Part shown: piece by piece, positions 25,417 to 34,933 of the stretch | Position numbering within the stretch: position 1 is the stretch's first letter | Layout: each line of letters begins with the position of its first letter | NCBI RefSeq assembly: GCF_040182365.1 | Contig: NZ_CP144460.1 | Location: 1,922,001 to 1,986,000, forward strand | Origin: Xanthomonas sp. 10-10 | GTDB lineage: Bacteria > Pseudomonadota > Gammaproteobacteria > Xanthomonadales > Xanthomonadaceae | DNA: 64,000 bases | Direction of reading: 5' to 3' | Notes under the pieces: model-generated | Seen by the model: the letters and a program-made list of their open reading frames with translations, nothing else | Databases searched by the model: none | Told to the model about the DNA's origin: nothing | Translations under genes and position numbers: made by a program

Positions 25417-25827
25417 ATGGAAACCCACGACCTGCGCAAAGTCGGGCTCAAGGTGACCCATCCGCGGATGCGGATCCTGGAGCTGCTCGAACAGAAGAGC
25501 AACCAGCACCACCTCAGCGCAGAAGACATCTATCGGCAGCTGCTCGACCACGGCGACGAGATCGGGCTGGCCACGGTGTACCGCGTGCTGACCCAGTTCG
25601 AGGCGGCCGGTCTGGTGCTCAAGCACAATTTCGAAGGCGGCCAGGCCGTGTACGAGCTGGACCGCGGCGGCCACCACGACCATATGGTCGATGTGGACAC
25701 CGGCCACGTCATCGAATTCGAAAGCGAAGAGATCGAGGCGTTGCAGCGTCAGATCGCCGCCAAGCATGGCTACGAACTGGAAGAGCATTCGCTGGTGTTG
25801 TACGTGCGCAAGAAGCGCCAGCGCTGA
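25417..25827 (+). CDS. fur: Ferric uptake regulator Fur
   Basis: A 136-residue metalloregulator. The winged helix is 'ETHDLRKVGLKVTHPRMRILELL' through 'ATVYRVLTQFEAAGLV'; the dimer domain holds the metal-site residues in 'YELDRGGHHDHMVDVDTGHVIEF' and 'HSLVLYV'. It represses iron uptake genes when loaded with Fe2+. No cysteine occurs in the entire protein, so the structural zinc site of E. coli Fur (CxxC after HDH) is missing. Start at 25417 follows GGAGA. It is divergent from bamE. Confidence 0.96.
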   Translation: METHDLRKVGLKVTHPRMRILELLEQKSNQHHLSAEDIYRQLLDHGDEIGLATVYRVLTQFEAAGLVLKHNFEGGQAVYELDRGGHHDHMVDVDTGHVIEFESEEIEALQRQIAAKHGYELEEHSLVLYVRKKRQR

Positions 25828-25919
25828 GCGCGATGCATCGCCAATGAGAACGACAGGGCGGCTTCGGCCGCCTTGCGCGTTCTGGGGCGTGTTGGTGGGT
25901 ATGCCGCAGGCCCATGCCC

Positions 25920-26360
25920 CCATGCCCCCATCCGCCCTTCGGGCACCTTCCCCCGCAGGCGGGGGAAGGGTCGGTGGAGGGGTGCCGTGCAATCGAGAGA
26001 TCACGCGCAGCCAGGCATCGCTTCTCCCGCTGGCGGGAGAAGGTGGCGCGTAGCGCCGGATGAGGGGCAGCACCGTTTGCGCTTGTCGCGCCTGTGGTGG
26101 TCGCGTCGCAGCGATGTTGCCCCCATCCGCGCTTCGGGCACCTTCCCCCGCAGGCGGGGGAGGGAGCGGTGGAGGGGTGCCGTGCAATCGAGAGATCACG
26201 CGCAGCCAGGCATCGCTTCTCCCGCTGGCGGGAGAAGGTGGCGCGCAGCGCCGGATGAGGGGCTGCACCGTTTGCGCTTGTCGCCTGTGGTGGTCGCGTC
26301 GCGGCGATGTTGCCCCATTCGCGCTTCGGGCACCTTCTCCCGCAGACGGGGGGAAGGGAG
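25920..26360. repeat. About 195-base tandem repeat, 2.2 copies
   Basis: The unit begins CCCATCCGC.CTTCGGGCACC, contains hairpins CCCCCGC-AGGC-GGGGG and CTTCTCCCGC-TGGC-GGGAGAAG, and ends with TGTGGTGGTCGCGTCGC.GCGATG. CTTCGGGCACC recurs at 25937, 26132 and 26324, so spacing is 195 and 192. The third copy breaks off near 26360. This accounts for most of the 609-base gap between fur and recN (convergent); no gene is seen there. Confidence 0.85.
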
Positions 26361-26436
26361 CCTTGTCAGCCAGGAAGGGAGCTTCGTCAGCGGGGGAGGG
26401 AACGGGTCCTTTGAATCTGCGAGCTGCTCGCTGCGC

Positions 26437-28101
26437 TCAGGCGCTCTGCAGCAACTTGCGCGCCGCCGCGCGGGCTTCCTTGCTGACTTCCACGCCGCCG
26501 AGCATCCGCGCCAGTTCTTCCTGGCGTGCCTGCGGGCCGAGCAGTTCGACCGCGCTCTGGGTCATGCCGTCCACCGGTGCCTTGCTGACCCGGTAGTGCG
26601 CATGGCCCTTGGCCGCGACCTGTGGCAGGTGGGTCACGCACAACACCTGGCGTTCCTCGCCCAGCGCGCGCAGCTTCTGCCCGACGATGTCGGCCACCGC
26701 GCCGCCGATGCCCGAATCCACTTCGTCGAAGACCATGGTCGGCACGCTGTCCAGGCCGAGCGCAGCCACTTCGATCGCCAGCGAAATCCGCGACAGCTCG
26801 CCGCCGGAGGCGACCTTGCGCAAGGGGCGCGGCGGCTGCCCGGCGTTGGCGGCGACCAAAAATTCCACCCGCTCGGCGCCATTGGGGTCGGGGCGCAACG
26901 TGTCCTGCGGCTGCAGCTGGATCAGGAATTGCCCGCCGCCCATGCCCAGCTCGCCGATCAGCGTGGTGGTGGCGGTGGACAAGGCCTCGGCGGCGGTCTT
27001 GCGACTGTCGCTGAGCACCCCGGCCGCGCTGCGCCAGACGCCGGTGGCGGACTCGATATGCTTGTCCAGCTGCTGCAGGCGCTCGTCGGCGCCGCGCAGG
27101 CTCTCCACTTCCTGGCTCATGCGGTCGCGATGGGCGGCCAGTTCGTCCGGGGTGACGCGGTGCTTGCGGGCCAGGTCGTGCAGGCGGCCGAGACGGCGCT
27201 CCATCGCCTCGAACTGGGCCGGGTCGGCGTCCAGGTCGTCGCGCACGCGGTCGAGCAGCGCCAGCGCCTCTTCGATCTGGATCACGGCGCTGTCCAGCAG
27301 TGCGTCCACCTCGCCCAGGCGTGGTTCGTGTTCGGCGACGCGGGCCAGGTCGTGGCGGCTGTCCTGCAGCAGGCCCAGCGCGCAGGCGCCATCGTCGCCG
27401 TTGAGCTGCTGGGCCACGCTGTCGCAGGCGCCGATCAGTGCGGTGGCGTGCGCCTGGCGCCGGTGATTGACGTCCAGCGCGGCGATCGCTGCCGGGTCCA
27501 GGTCCTCGCGTTCCAGTTCGCCCAGTTGATGCTCGAGAAAGCCGATGCGGTCGGAGACGTCACCCTGCGCGGACAGCGCGTCGCGCTCGTCCAGCAGCGC
27601 CTGCCAGCGCTGGCTGGCCTGGCGCACCTGCTCGCGCTGGGCGCTGTTGCGGGCGTAGGCGTCGAGCAGGGCGAGCTGGCTGTTGCGGGCCATCAGGGCC
27701 TGGTGCTCATGCTGGCCGTGGATTTCCACTAGCCTTGATGCCAGCTCGGCCAGCTGCGAGGAGGTCACCGGGCGGCCGTTGATCCAGGCGCGCGAGCCGC
27801 CGTCGGCACGGATGATGCGGCGCAGCTGGCATTGGGACTCGTCATCGAGCTCGTTGTCGGCCAGCCAGGCCAGGCCGGGGTGCTCGGCCGGCAACTGGAA
27901 TTCGGCCGACAGTTCTGCGCGGTCGGCGCCATGGCGCACCACACCGCTGTCGGCGCGCAGGCCGGACAGAAAGCCCAGCGCGTCCACCATCAGCGACTTG
28001 CCGGCGCCGGTTTCGCCCGACACCACGGTCATGCCCGGGCCGAATTCGAGCTCGGTGGCGCGGACAACGGCGAAATCCTTGATTGAGAGGTGTCTGAGCA
28101 T
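26437..28101 (-). CDS. recN: DNA repair protein RecN
   Basis: A 554-residue SMC-like ATPase for double-strand break repair. N-terminal half-ATPase: 'LRHLSIKDFAVVRATELEFG' and Walker A 'VVSGETGAGKSLMVDALGFL'. Long coiled-coil arms span about 150-380. The C-terminal half has the signature 'VASGGELSRISLAIE', Walker B 'TMVFDEVDSGIGG' and switch His in 'VLCVTHLPQVAA'. It is divergent from hrcA (118 bases). I see no obvious LexA operator before it. Confidence 0.96.
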   Translation of the reverse strand: MLRHLSIKDFAVVRATELEFGPGMTVVSGETGAGKSLMVDALGFLSGLRADSGVVRHGADRAELSAEFQLPAEHPGLAWLADNELDDESQCQLRRIIRADGGSRAWINGRPVTSSQLAELASRLVEIHGQHEHQALMARNSQLALLDAYARNSAQREQVRQASQRWQALLDERDALSAQGDVSDRIGFLEHQLGELEREDLDPAAIAALDVNHRRQAHATALIGACDSVAQQLNGDDGACALGLLQDSRHDLARVAEHEPRLGEVDALLDSAVIQIEEALALLDRVRDDLDADPAQFEAMERRLGRLHDLARKHRVTPDELAAHRDRMSQEVESLRGADERLQQLDKHIESATGVWRSAAGVLSDSRKTAAEALSTATTTLIGELGMGGGQFLIQLQPQDTLRPDPNGAERVEFLVAANAGQPPRPLRKVASGGELSRISLAIEVAALGLDSVPTMVFDEVDSGIGGAVADIVGQKLRALGEERQVLCVTHLPQVAAKGHAHYRVSKAPVDGMTQSAVELLGPQARQEELARMLGGVEVSKEARAAARKLLQSA

Positions 28102-28166
28102 GGGGGTCGGGTGTGAATGCGTTGGGGAAGCTTAGGGCAGGAAGGCGCGGGCAGGGAGTCGGACGC

Positions 28167-28195
28167 TTGCCATCCCCGGTGCCAGACATTATCTA
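28167..28195 (+). promoter_or_regulatory. Probable sigma-70 promoter of hrcA
   Basis: TTGCCA (28167-28172), 17-base spacer, TATCTA (28190-28195), ending 24 bases before the hrcA start codon. No CIRCE element is nearby. Confidence 0.55.
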
Positions 28196-28219
28196 TGCCC
28201 AGTCTCACCGGATGATCCC

Positions 28220-29272
28220 ATGCGCGCGTCCCAGTCCCCAATGCTCGACCCCCGCGCCCGCCAGCTGCTGCGCACCTTGATCGCGCGCTACATCCGCGAC
28301 GGCGAGCCGGTGGGCTCGAAAACCCTGGCCCAGCATGCCGGGCTGGATGTAAGCCCGGCCACCATCCGCAACATCCTGGCCGACCTGGAGGACGTGGGGC
28401 TGCTCAGTTCCCCGCATACCTCGGCCGGGCGGGTGCCTACCGCGCATGGCTACCGGGTGTTCGTCGACAGCCTGGTGCAGATGCAGCCGCCGGGCGAAGA
28501 AGAAGTGCGGCGCCTGCGCGCGGAGCTGGCCAGCGGCAATGGCACCCAGTCGCTGCTGGGCAGCGCCTCGCAGATGCTGTCGGCGATGAGCCACTTCGTG
28601 GGTGTGGTGAGCGCGCCGCGGCGCGCGCAGTTTGCGTTCCGGCATATCGATTTCGTGCCTCTGGACGCGCGCCGGGTGCTGGCGATCCTGGTGTTTGCCG
28701 ACAACGAAGTGCAGAACCGGGTGATCGAGCCGCGCCGCGCCTACGAGCCGGCCGAGCTGGAGCGGGTGGCCAATTATCTCAATGCACAGTTCGCCGGGCG
28801 CGCGCTGTCGGACATCCGCGCCAGCCTGCTGCGCGAACTGCGGATGGCCAAGAACGAGATGGAGCAGCTGCTGGCGCACAGCGTGGACCTGGCCAGCGAG
28901 GCGCTGGTGCCGGCCGATGCCGACGACATGGTGATGGCCGGGCAGACCCGGCTGATGGGCGTGCAGGACCTGTCGGACCTGGACCGGCTGCGCGAGCTGT
29001 TCGAGGCCTTCGCCAGCAAGCGCGAAATCCTGCAATTGCTCGAACGCACCATCCAGGCGCCGGGCGTGCGCATCTTCATCGGCGAGGAAACCGGCATGGT
29101 GTCGCTGGACGATGTCTCGTTGGTCACCGCGCCGTATGCCGCCAATGGCCAGGTGCTGGGCGTGCTGGGCGTGATCGGGCCCAAACGTATGGCCTACGAC
29201 CGGGTGATCCCACTGGTGCAGACCGCCGCCCAGGTGCTGGGCGCGGCGATGGAGCCGCCCGACAGGCGATAA
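28220..29272 (+). CDS. hrcA: Heat-inducible transcription repressor HrcA
   Basis: A 350-residue repressor with N-terminal winged helix ('LDPRARQLLRTLIARYIRDGEPVGSKTLAQHAGL', 'SPATIRNILADLEDVGLLSSPHTSAGRVPT') and a C-terminal dimerisation domain with a GAF-like insert ('VRIFIGEETGM'). HrcA binds CIRCE inverted repeats and keeps chaperone genes off until GroEL is titrated by misfolded protein. The start may be ATG 28220 or ATG 28241 (MLDPRA). It is the first gene of the grpE-dnaK-dnaJ cluster, 99 bases before grpE, but no CIRCE is seen in this cluster, so its target is probably elsewhere (for example groESL). Confidence 0.95.
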   Translation: MRASQSPMLDPRARQLLRTLIARYIRDGEPVGSKTLAQHAGLDVSPATIRNILADLEDVGLLSSPHTSAGRVPTAHGYRVFVDSLVQMQPPGEEEVRRLRAELASGNGTQSLLGSASQMLSAMSHFVGVVSAPRRAQFAFRHIDFVPLDARRVLAILVFADNEVQNRVIEPRRAYEPAELERVANYLNAQFAGRALSDIRASLLRELRMAKNEMEQLLAHSVDLASEALVPADADDMVMAGQTRLMGVQDLSDLDRLRELFEAFASKREILQLLERTIQAPGVRIFIGEETGMVSLDDVSLVTAPYAANGQVLGVLGVIGPKRMAYDRVIPLVQTAAQVLGAAMEPPDRR

Positions 29273-29299
29273 GCGGCAGCGATCGATGCGATCGTTTTG

Positions 29300-29326
29300 C
29301 TTGAAACGCGCGCACGCGCCCACATA
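29300..29326 (+). promoter_or_regulatory. Sigma-32 type heat-shock promoter of grpE
   Basis: CTTGAAA at 29300-29306, then CCCACATA at 29319-29326, close to the consensus CTTGAA-N13-17-CCCCATNT. It lies 45 bases before the grpE start codon. Confidence 0.75.
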
Positions 29327-29371
29327 CGGGGTGACGTTGGGGCGGGCGTTCCGCTTGCCCGGGAACTGCAC

Positions 29372-29890
29372 ATGAACCAAGACCACCCCGAATTCGACTC
29401 CGAAGACCTGTCCCAGAACCCACCCGAGACCGATCCGCTCAAGGCCGAGATCGAGTCGCTGCGCAGCGAGATCGCGCTGGTCAAGGCCGATGCCCTGCGC
29501 GAGCGGGCCGATCTGGAAAACCAGCGCAAGCGCATCGCGCGCGACGTCGAAAACGCTCGTAAGTTCGCCAACGAGAAGCTGCTGGGCGAGCTGCTGCCGG
29601 TGTTCGACAGCCTGGATGCCGGGCTCACCGCGGCCGGCAGCCAACCCAGCCCGCTGCGCGATGGCCTGGACATGACCTACAAGCAATTGCTCAAGGTCGC
29701 CGCCGACAACGGCCTGACCCTGCTCGACCCGGTCGGCCAGCCGTTCAACCCCGACCAGCACCAGGCGATCAGCCAGGGCGAGGCCGAGGGCATTGCGCCG
29801 GGCCATGTGGTGCAGGTGTTCCAGAAGGGCTACCTGCTCAACGAGCGCCTGCTGCGCCCGGCCCTGGTGGTCGTGGCCAAGCACGACTGA
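29372..29890 (+). CDS. grpE: Nucleotide exchange factor GrpE
   Basis: A 172-residue DnaK co-chaperone. A long N-terminal coiled coil ('[28 protein letters not shown]') leads into the dimer bundle; the C-terminal beta domain has '[10 protein letters not shown]' and '[24 protein letters not shown]'. It releases ADP from DnaK. Start 29372 sets a typical acidic N-terminus; the open frame extends to 29297, inside the sigma-32 promoter. Confidence 0.96.
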   Translation: MNQDHPEFDSEDLSQNPPETDPLKAEIESLRSEIALVKADALRERADLENQRKRIARDVENARKFANEKLLGELLPVFDSLDAGLTAAGSQPSPLRDGLDMTYKQLLKVAADNGLTLLDPVGQPFNPDQHQAISQGEAEGIAPGHVVQVFQKGYLLNERLLRPALVVVAKHD

Positions 29891-29896
29891 TTGCCG

Positions 29897-29920
29897 GCGC
29901 CCGGCTGAACTGCCGGGCGC
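29897..29920 (+). other. Hairpin between grpE and dnaK
   Basis: Perfect 9-base stem GCGCCCGGC / GCCGGGCGC with loop TGAACT, six bases after the grpE stop. No T run, so more likely an RNA-stabilising or partial-termination structure than a full terminator. Confidence 0.6.
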
Positions 29921-29949
29921 GCGGTTGGAACACAGATGCGCACAGATGG

Positions 29950-29977
29950 CTTGAACACCTGCGCGCCACCCCCACAT
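29950..29977 (+). promoter_or_regulatory. Second sigma-32 type promoter, before dnaK
   Basis: CTTGAA at 29950-29955, 14-base spacer, CCCCACAT at 29970-29977, 55 bases before the dnaK start codon. Its -10 resembles that of the grpE promoter. Confidence 0.65.
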
Positions 29978-30032
29978 CTCAGCCAGACCCGGCGTCGCCG
30001 GACACAGCTAAAGAATCATCAGGAGCGTATCC

Positions 30033-31961
30033 ATGGGCAAGATCATTGGTATTGACCTCGGCACCACGAACTCGTGCGTGTCGATCATGGACGGCGGCAA
30101 GGCCCGCGTCATCGAAAATTCCGAGGGCGATCGCACCACGCCTTCGATCGTCGCCTACACCAAGGACGGCGAAGTCCTGGTCGGTGCCTCGGCCAAGCGC
30201 CAGGCAGTGACCAACCCGAAGAACACCTTCTACGCGGTGAAGCGCCTGATCGGCCGCAAGTTCACCGACGCCGAAGTGCAGAAGGACATCTCGCACGTGC
30301 CGTACGGCATCCTGGCGCACGACAACGGCGACGCCTGGGTGCAGACCAGCGATGCCAAGCGCATGGCGCCGCAGGAAATCTCCGCCCGCGTGCTGGAAAA
30401 GATGAAGAAGACCGCCGAGGATTTCCTGGGCGAGAAGGTCACCGAGGCCGTGATCACGGTGCCGGCGTACTTCAACGACAGCCAGCGTCAGGCCACCAAG
30501 GACGCCGGCCGTATCGCCGGTCTGGACGTCAAGCGCATCATCAACGAGCCGACCGCCGCAGCCCTGGCCTATGGCCTGGACAAGAACGGTGGCGACCGCA
30601 AGATCGCCGTGTACGACCTGGGCGGCGGCACCTTCGACGTGTCGATCATCGAAATCGCTGAGGTCGACGGCGAGAAGCAGTTCGAAGTGCTGGCCACCAA
30701 TGGCGACACCTTCCTGGGCGGCGAAGACTTCGACAACCGCGTCATCGAGTACCTGGTCGACGAATTCAACAAGGATCAGGGCATCGATCTGCGCAAGGAT
30801 CCGTTGGCGCTGCAGCGCCTGAAGGACGCCGCAGAGCGCGCCAAGATCGAGCTGTCGACCAGCCAGCAGACCGAAGTGAACCTGCCGTACGTCACCGCCG
30901 ATGCCTCGGGCCCGAAGCACCTCAACATCAAGCTGACCCGTGCCAAGCTCGAAGCGCTGGTGGAGGACCTGGTCAAGAAGTCGATCGAGCCGTGCCGCAC
31001 CGCGTTGAACGACGCCGGCCTGCGCGCCAGCGACATCAACGAAGTGATCCTGGTCGGCGGTCAGACCCGCATGCCGAAGGTGCAGCAGGCGGTTGCCGAT
31101 TTCTTCGGCAAGGAACCGCGCAAGGACGTCAACCCGGACGAAGCCGTGGCCGTGGGCGCTGCGATCCAGGGCGGCGTGCTGGCCGGCGACGTCAAGGACG
31201 TGCTGCTGCTGGACGTGACCCCGCTGTCGCTGGGTATCGAAACCATGGGCGGCGTGTTCACCAAGATCATCGAAAAGAACACCACCATCCCGACCAAGGC
31301 CTCGCAGACCTTCTCCACCGCCGAAGACAATCAGTCGGCAGTGACCGTGCACGTGTTGCAGGGTGAGCGCGAGCAGGCCCGCTTCAACAAGTCGCTGGCC
31401 AAGTTCGACCTGTCCGGCATCGAGCCGGCCCCGCGCGGCATGCCGCAGGTGGAAGTGTCCTTCGACATCGACGCCAACGGCATCCTGCACGTGTCGGCCA
31501 AGGACAAGAAGACCAACAAGGAGCAGAAGGTCGAGATCAAGGCCGGTTCCGGCCTGTCGGACGAAGAGATCCAGCGCATGGTCGCCGACGCGGAAGCCAA
31601 CCGCGAGGAAGACAAGAAGTTCCAGGAACTGGTACAGGCCCGTAACCAGGCCGATGGCCTGATCCACGCCACCCGCACCGCGATCACCGAGCATGGCAGC
31701 AAGGTCGGTGGCGATGTGATCGGCAAGGTGGAAGCGGCATTGTCGGATCTGGAAAAGGCCATGAAGGGCGACGACAAGGCGCAGATCGAAGCGCGCAGCA
31801 AGACCCTGGAAGAAGCCGGCCAGTCGCTGTACGCAGCGGCCGCCGCGGCAGAGCAGGGCGGCAACGCCGATGCGGCCAGCGGCAACGCGCAGGCCTCCAA
31901 GGCCGCCGATGACGTGGTGGACGCCGAGTTCACCGAAGTCAAGGACGACAAGAAGGCGTGA
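30033..31961 (+). CDS. dnaK: Molecular chaperone DnaK (Hsp70)
   Basis: A 642-residue Hsp70. ATPase domain: '[33 protein letters not shown]', '[22 protein letters not shown]' and '[14 protein letters not shown]'; linker '[15 protein letters not shown]'; substrate domain and helical lid follow, ending in an acidic tail ('[14 protein letters not shown]'). It folds nascent and damaged proteins with DnaJ and GrpE. The start follows CAGGAGCG. Normal length; no anomaly. Confidence 0.98.
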   Translation: MGKIIGIDLGTTNSCVSIMDGGKARVIENSEGDRTTPSIVAYTKDGEVLVGASAKRQAVTNPKNTFYAVKRLIGRKFTDAEVQKDISHVPYGILAHDNGDAWVQTSDAKRMAPQEISARVLEKMKKTAEDFLGEKVTEAVITVPAYFNDSQRQATKDAGRIAGLDVKRIINEPTAAALAYGLDKNGGDRKIAVYDLGGGTFDVSIIEIAEVDGEKQFEVLATNGDTFLGGEDFDNRVIEYLVDEFNKDQGIDLRKDPLALQRLKDAAERAKIELSTSQQTEVNLPYVTADASGPKHLNIKLTRAKLEALVEDLVKKSIEPCRTALNDAGLRASDINEVILVGGQTRMPKVQQAVADFFGKEPRKDVNPDEAVAVGAAIQGGVLAGDVKDVLLLDVTPLSLGIETMGGVFTKIIEKNTTIPTKASQTFSTAEDNQSAVTVHVLQGEREQARFNKSLAKFDLSGIEPAPRGMPQVEVSFDIDANGILHVSAKDKKTNKEQKVEIKAGSGLSDEEIQRMVADAEANREEDKKFQELVQARNQADGLIHATRTAITEHGSKVGGDVIGKVEAALSDLEKAMKGDDKAQIEARSKTLEEAGQSLYAAAAAAEQGGNADAASGNAQASKAADDVVDAEFTEVKDDKKA

Positions 31962-31964
31962 GTG

Positions 31965-32104
31965 GGGAATAGGGAATCGAGAATGGGAGGAGCGGTGCTG
32001 CGGCATCGCTCCTTCCCGTTGTCTGACCCTTCCACTTTCGATTGCGATTTACTGAGGATGTACGCTTTGAACGATTCCCGTCTCCCGATTCCCGATTCCC
32101 TCTC
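31965..32104. repeat. Inverted pair of GGGAATCG-type repeats between dnaK and dnaJ
   Basis: GGGGAATAGGGAATCGAGAATG starts near 31967, and the inverse words CGATTCCCGTCTCCCGATTCC start near 32072. They fill most of the dnaK-dnaJ spacer and end at the dnaJ start codon. Confidence 0.65.
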
Positions 32105-33235
32105 ATGAGCAAACGCGATTACTACGAAGTGCTGGGCGTTGCCCGTGGCGCCAGCGACGAGGAGCTGAAGAAGGCGTATCGGCGCTGTGCGATGAAGCAC
32201 CACCCGGACCGTAATCCAGGCGACGCTGCTGCCGAGGCGATGTTCAAGGAGTGCAAGGAAGCCTATGAGGTGTTGTCGGACGGCAACAAGCGCCGCGCCT
32301 ACGACGCGCATGGCCACGCTGCGTTCGAGCACGGCATGGGCGGTGGTGGCGGTGGGCCGGGTGGCCCGGACATGGGAGATATCTTTGGCGATATCTTCGG
32401 CAATATTTTCGGCGGTGGCGCCGCCGGTCCGCGCGCTGCGCGACGTGGTGCCGACGTCGGCTACGTACTGGAACTGGATCTGGAAGAAGCCGTCGCCGGC
32501 ATCGAGCGACGCATCGAGATCCCGACCCTGATCGAGTGCGAGCCCTGCCACGGCAGCGGTTCGGAAGACGGCAAGGTCGAGACCTGCGGCACCTGTCATG
32601 GGCGCGGCCAGGTGCGCATCCAGCGCGGCATCTTTGCGATGCAGCAGAGCTGCCCGCACTGCGATGGACGCGGCACGCTGATCCAGAACCCGTGCAAGAC
32701 CTGCCATGGCGCCGGTCGCGTGGAAGAAGACAAGGTGCTGTCGATCAAGGTGCCCGCTGGCGTGGATACCGGCGACCGTATCCGTCTGGCAGGCGAAGGC
32801 GAAGCCGGTCCGGCCGGCACGCCGCCAGGCGATCTGTATGTGGAAGTGCGCGTGCGCGAGCATGCGATCTTCCAGCGCGACGGCGACGACCTGCATTGCG
32901 AAGTGCCGATCCGCATTTCGCAGGCCGCGCTCGGCGACACCGTGCGCGTGGCCACCCTGGGCGGGGAGGCGGAAATCCGCATTCCGGCCGAGACCCAGAC
33001 CGGCAAGCTGTTCCGGTTGCGCGGCAAGGGCGTGCGCTCGGTGCGCAGCCGCAGCGAAGGCGATCTGTACTGCCGTGTGGTGGTCGAGACGCCGGTGAAC
33101 CTGACCGCCGATCAGCGCGAGTTGCTGCAGCAGTTCGAGGCAACCTTCACCGGTGAGGATGCGCGCAAGCATTCGCCCAAGTCGGCCACCTTCATCGATG
33201 GCGTCAAGGGTTTCTGGGATCGCATGACGTCGTAG
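32105..33235 (+). CDS. dnaJ: Chaperone protein DnaJ (Hsp40)
   Basis: A 376-residue type I Hsp40. J domain with 'HHPDRNPGD' (the HPD motif that triggers DnaK), a Gly-rich segment ('[20 protein letters not shown]'), then four zinc-binding repeats ([32 protein letters not shown]) and the C-terminal substrate domain. It delivers clients to DnaK and stimulates ATP hydrolysis. ATG 32105 begins the J domain directly ('[11 protein letters not shown]'). Confidence 0.97.
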   Translation: MSKRDYYEVLGVARGASDEELKKAYRRCAMKHHPDRNPGDAAAEAMFKECKEAYEVLSDGNKRRAYDAHGHAAFEHGMGGGGGGPGGPDMGDIFGDIFGNIFGGGAAGPRAARRGADVGYVLELDLEEAVAGIERRIEIPTLIECEPCHGSGSEDGKVETCGTCHGRGQVRIQRGIFAMQQSCPHCDGRGTLIQNPCKTCHGAGRVEEDKVLSIKVPAGVDTGDRIRLAGEGEAGPAGTPPGDLYVEVRVREHAIFQRDGDDLHCEVPIRISQAALGDTVRVATLGGEAEIRIPAETQTGKLFRLRGKGVRSVRSRSEGDLYCRVVVETPVNLTADQRELLQQFEATFTGEDARKHSPKSATFIDGVKGFWDRMTS

Positions 33236-34024
33236 ACGACGTCATGGCAGTGGGCGACGCTGCCCAACGCCACGCCTGCTCCTGCCGGGAGCAGGCATGA
33301 CGTCGGGCAAGGCGAGTGAGTGAAAGACGGCCTCGCTTCGCTCGCTGGAAAGCGATTGGGCAGCGACATCGTTCTCCCTTCGTGGAACGTGCCACACGAA
33401 CGACATCCTTCTCGCTCGGCAGAAGTGCCAGGCGCGCGTTCGCAAGAAAACTAAAAGAAGCTCGCTCGCAAGAAATGCCAGAAGAACGACATCCTTCTCG
33501 CTCGAGAGAAGGTGCCAGAAGACATCCTTCTCCCCTCGGGAGAAGGTGCCCGAAGGGCGGATGAGGGTACGGCATGCCGACTGTTAAAGCCGCCCTGCAT
33601 CGATAGCCTGGTCGCTCGCTCTGGTTCAGCCGGGCAGCACTACAACTATCCTAATGACGACGCGTCGTTCTGCGCTCCGTGCAGGCCCGCGCTTCATGTT
33701 GTCACGCGCGCCGCTCGATCGAATCAATACGCCATGCCGCGGACTGCACCCGCGCCGCTGACATCCTCGCGACGCTGTGCCGATACTCGCCCGGTCAGCA
33801 CCATCGCGCCTGGTCAGACCGGAACATCTGCACAACATGCAGGTATTGCGCAGCGCTGCCGCGTTCGGCTCTGGCGTGCGCGTCACCACCGGCTCCAATG
33901 TCGGCGCCCTTCCGGATCGCATCCAGTCAAGCGCGTCGCACCGAACATTGCGCGGCTCCAGACACTCCACGCGCTCACGCATTGCGGCAGATAATGGGGC
34001 TCTCCCTTCCCGACGGCGTCTCCC
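33236..34024. other. Intergenic region with hairpin and repeats, no convincing gene
   Basis: Nearly 790 bases between dnaJ and pdxY. A perfect 9-base stem GCCTGCTCC / GGAGCAGGC with loop TGCCG (33274-33296) may mark the end of the dnaJ message, though no T run follows. The middle part is repeats (33364-33562). The rest, to 34024, has short frames only, without motifs. Confidence 0.55.
33364..33562. repeat. Degenerate short repeats of the CATCCTTCTC...GAGAAGGTGCC type
   Basis: Related units start near 33364, 33401, 33487 and 33520, each with CATC(C/G)TTCTC, a Ser-like palindromic centre and GA(A)GGTGCCAG. The last one ends in GGAGAAGGTGCCCGAAGGG, the inverse of the module in the tandem repeat at 25920-26360. 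Confidence 0.65.
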
Positions 34025-34933
34025 ATGAGCGATGCAACCGATAGTCATCTCGTCCACGGTCGCCGCCAGCGCCCGGAGGGTCCCTCGCCGATCGATGTGA
34101 TCTCGGTGCAGTCGCAACTGGTCTACGGCCATGCCGGCAACAGCGCCGCCGTGCCGCCGCTGCGTGCGCTTGGACTGCGTGTGGCCGAAGTGCCAACCAC
34201 CTTGCTCAGTAACGCGCCGTTCTATGCGACCTTGCGCGGCCGTATCCTGCCGGCCGACTGGCTGGCCGACCTGCTGCTCGGTGCCACCGAGCGCGGCCTG
34301 CCGCAGCGGGCGCGCATGCTGGTCTCCGGCTATTTCGGCAGCCTGGCCAATGGCGAAGCATTCGCCGACTGGCTTGAACAGACCTTGCCGCAGGCCCCGC
34401 AGCTGCGCTACTGCCTGGATCCGGTGATCGGCGATACGCATACCGGCCCCTACGTCGAGCCGGGGCTGGAGCGCGTGTTCGCCGAACGGTTGCTGCCGCA
34501 TGCCTGGCTGGTCACGCCCAATGCGTTCGAGCTGGGACGCCTGACCGGTCTGCCCAGCCTGGAGCAGGACGACGCCATCGCCGCGGCGCGTGTCCTGCTC
34601 GCCCGCGGCCCGCAATGGGTGCTTGCGCACAGCGTTGCCGGCGCGACAGGCGAGTTGGTGACCCTGGCGGTCAGCACGGATGCGGTGTATCGCTGGGCCA
34701 GCCCGCATCTGCCGGTCGACGTGGCCGGCACCGGCGATGTGCTGATGGCGCTGCTGATCGGCTTTTTGCTGCGCGATATGCCGTTCGAGCAGGCGGTGGG
34801 ACACGCGCTAACCGGCGTACACGGGGCGCTGGAGGCAACCCTGGCCGCAGGCTACGAAGAGTTCGACGTGCTGGCCGCCGCGCCGGCTGCGCTTGCGGCA
34901 CTGCCGCGCTTTGCCGTCGAGCGTCTGGCATGA
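34025..34933 (+). CDS. pdxY: Pyridoxal kinase PdxY
   Basis: A 302-residue ribokinase-fold enzyme that phosphorylates pyridoxal in the vitamin B6 salvage pathway. Seen are 'VISVQSQLVYGHAGNSAAVPPLRALGL' (substrate loop), 'CLDPVIGDTHTGPYVEPGL' and 'PNAFELGRLTG', with the anion-hole motif 'VDVAGTGDVLMALLIG' containing the catalytic Asp. The first 20 residues are a polar extension. The stop overlaps the following start by four bases (ATGA at 34930). Confidence 0.94.
   Translation: MSDATDSHLVHGRRQRPEGPSPIDVISVQSQLVYGHAGNSAAVPPLRALGLRVAEVPTTLLSNAPFYATLRGRILPADWLADLLLGATERGLPQRARMLVSGYFGSLANGEAFADWLEQTLPQAPQLRYCLDPVIGDTHTGPYVEPGLERVFAERLLPHAWLVTPNAFELGRLTGLPSLEQDDAIAAARVLLARGPQWVLAHSVAGATGELVTLAVSTDAVYRWASPHLPVDVAGTGDVLMALLIGFLLRDMPFEQAVGHALTGVHGALEATLAAGYEEFDVLAAAPAALAALPRFAVERLA

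Noticed and set aside
25920-26360. Tandem units looked at as a CRISPR array
   Set aside because: Units are about 195 bases, similar along their entire length, with no short repeat-spacer alternation and no cas genes in the window.
28102-30032. Searched for CIRCE elements near hrcA, grpE and dnaK
   Set aside because: No inverted repeat resembling TTAGCACTC-N9-GAGTGCTAA was found; sigma-32 type sites explain heat-shock control better.
33512-33994. A 160-codon plus-strand frame before pdxY
   Set aside because: No ribosome site, composition is erratic, and it runs through repeat sequence.
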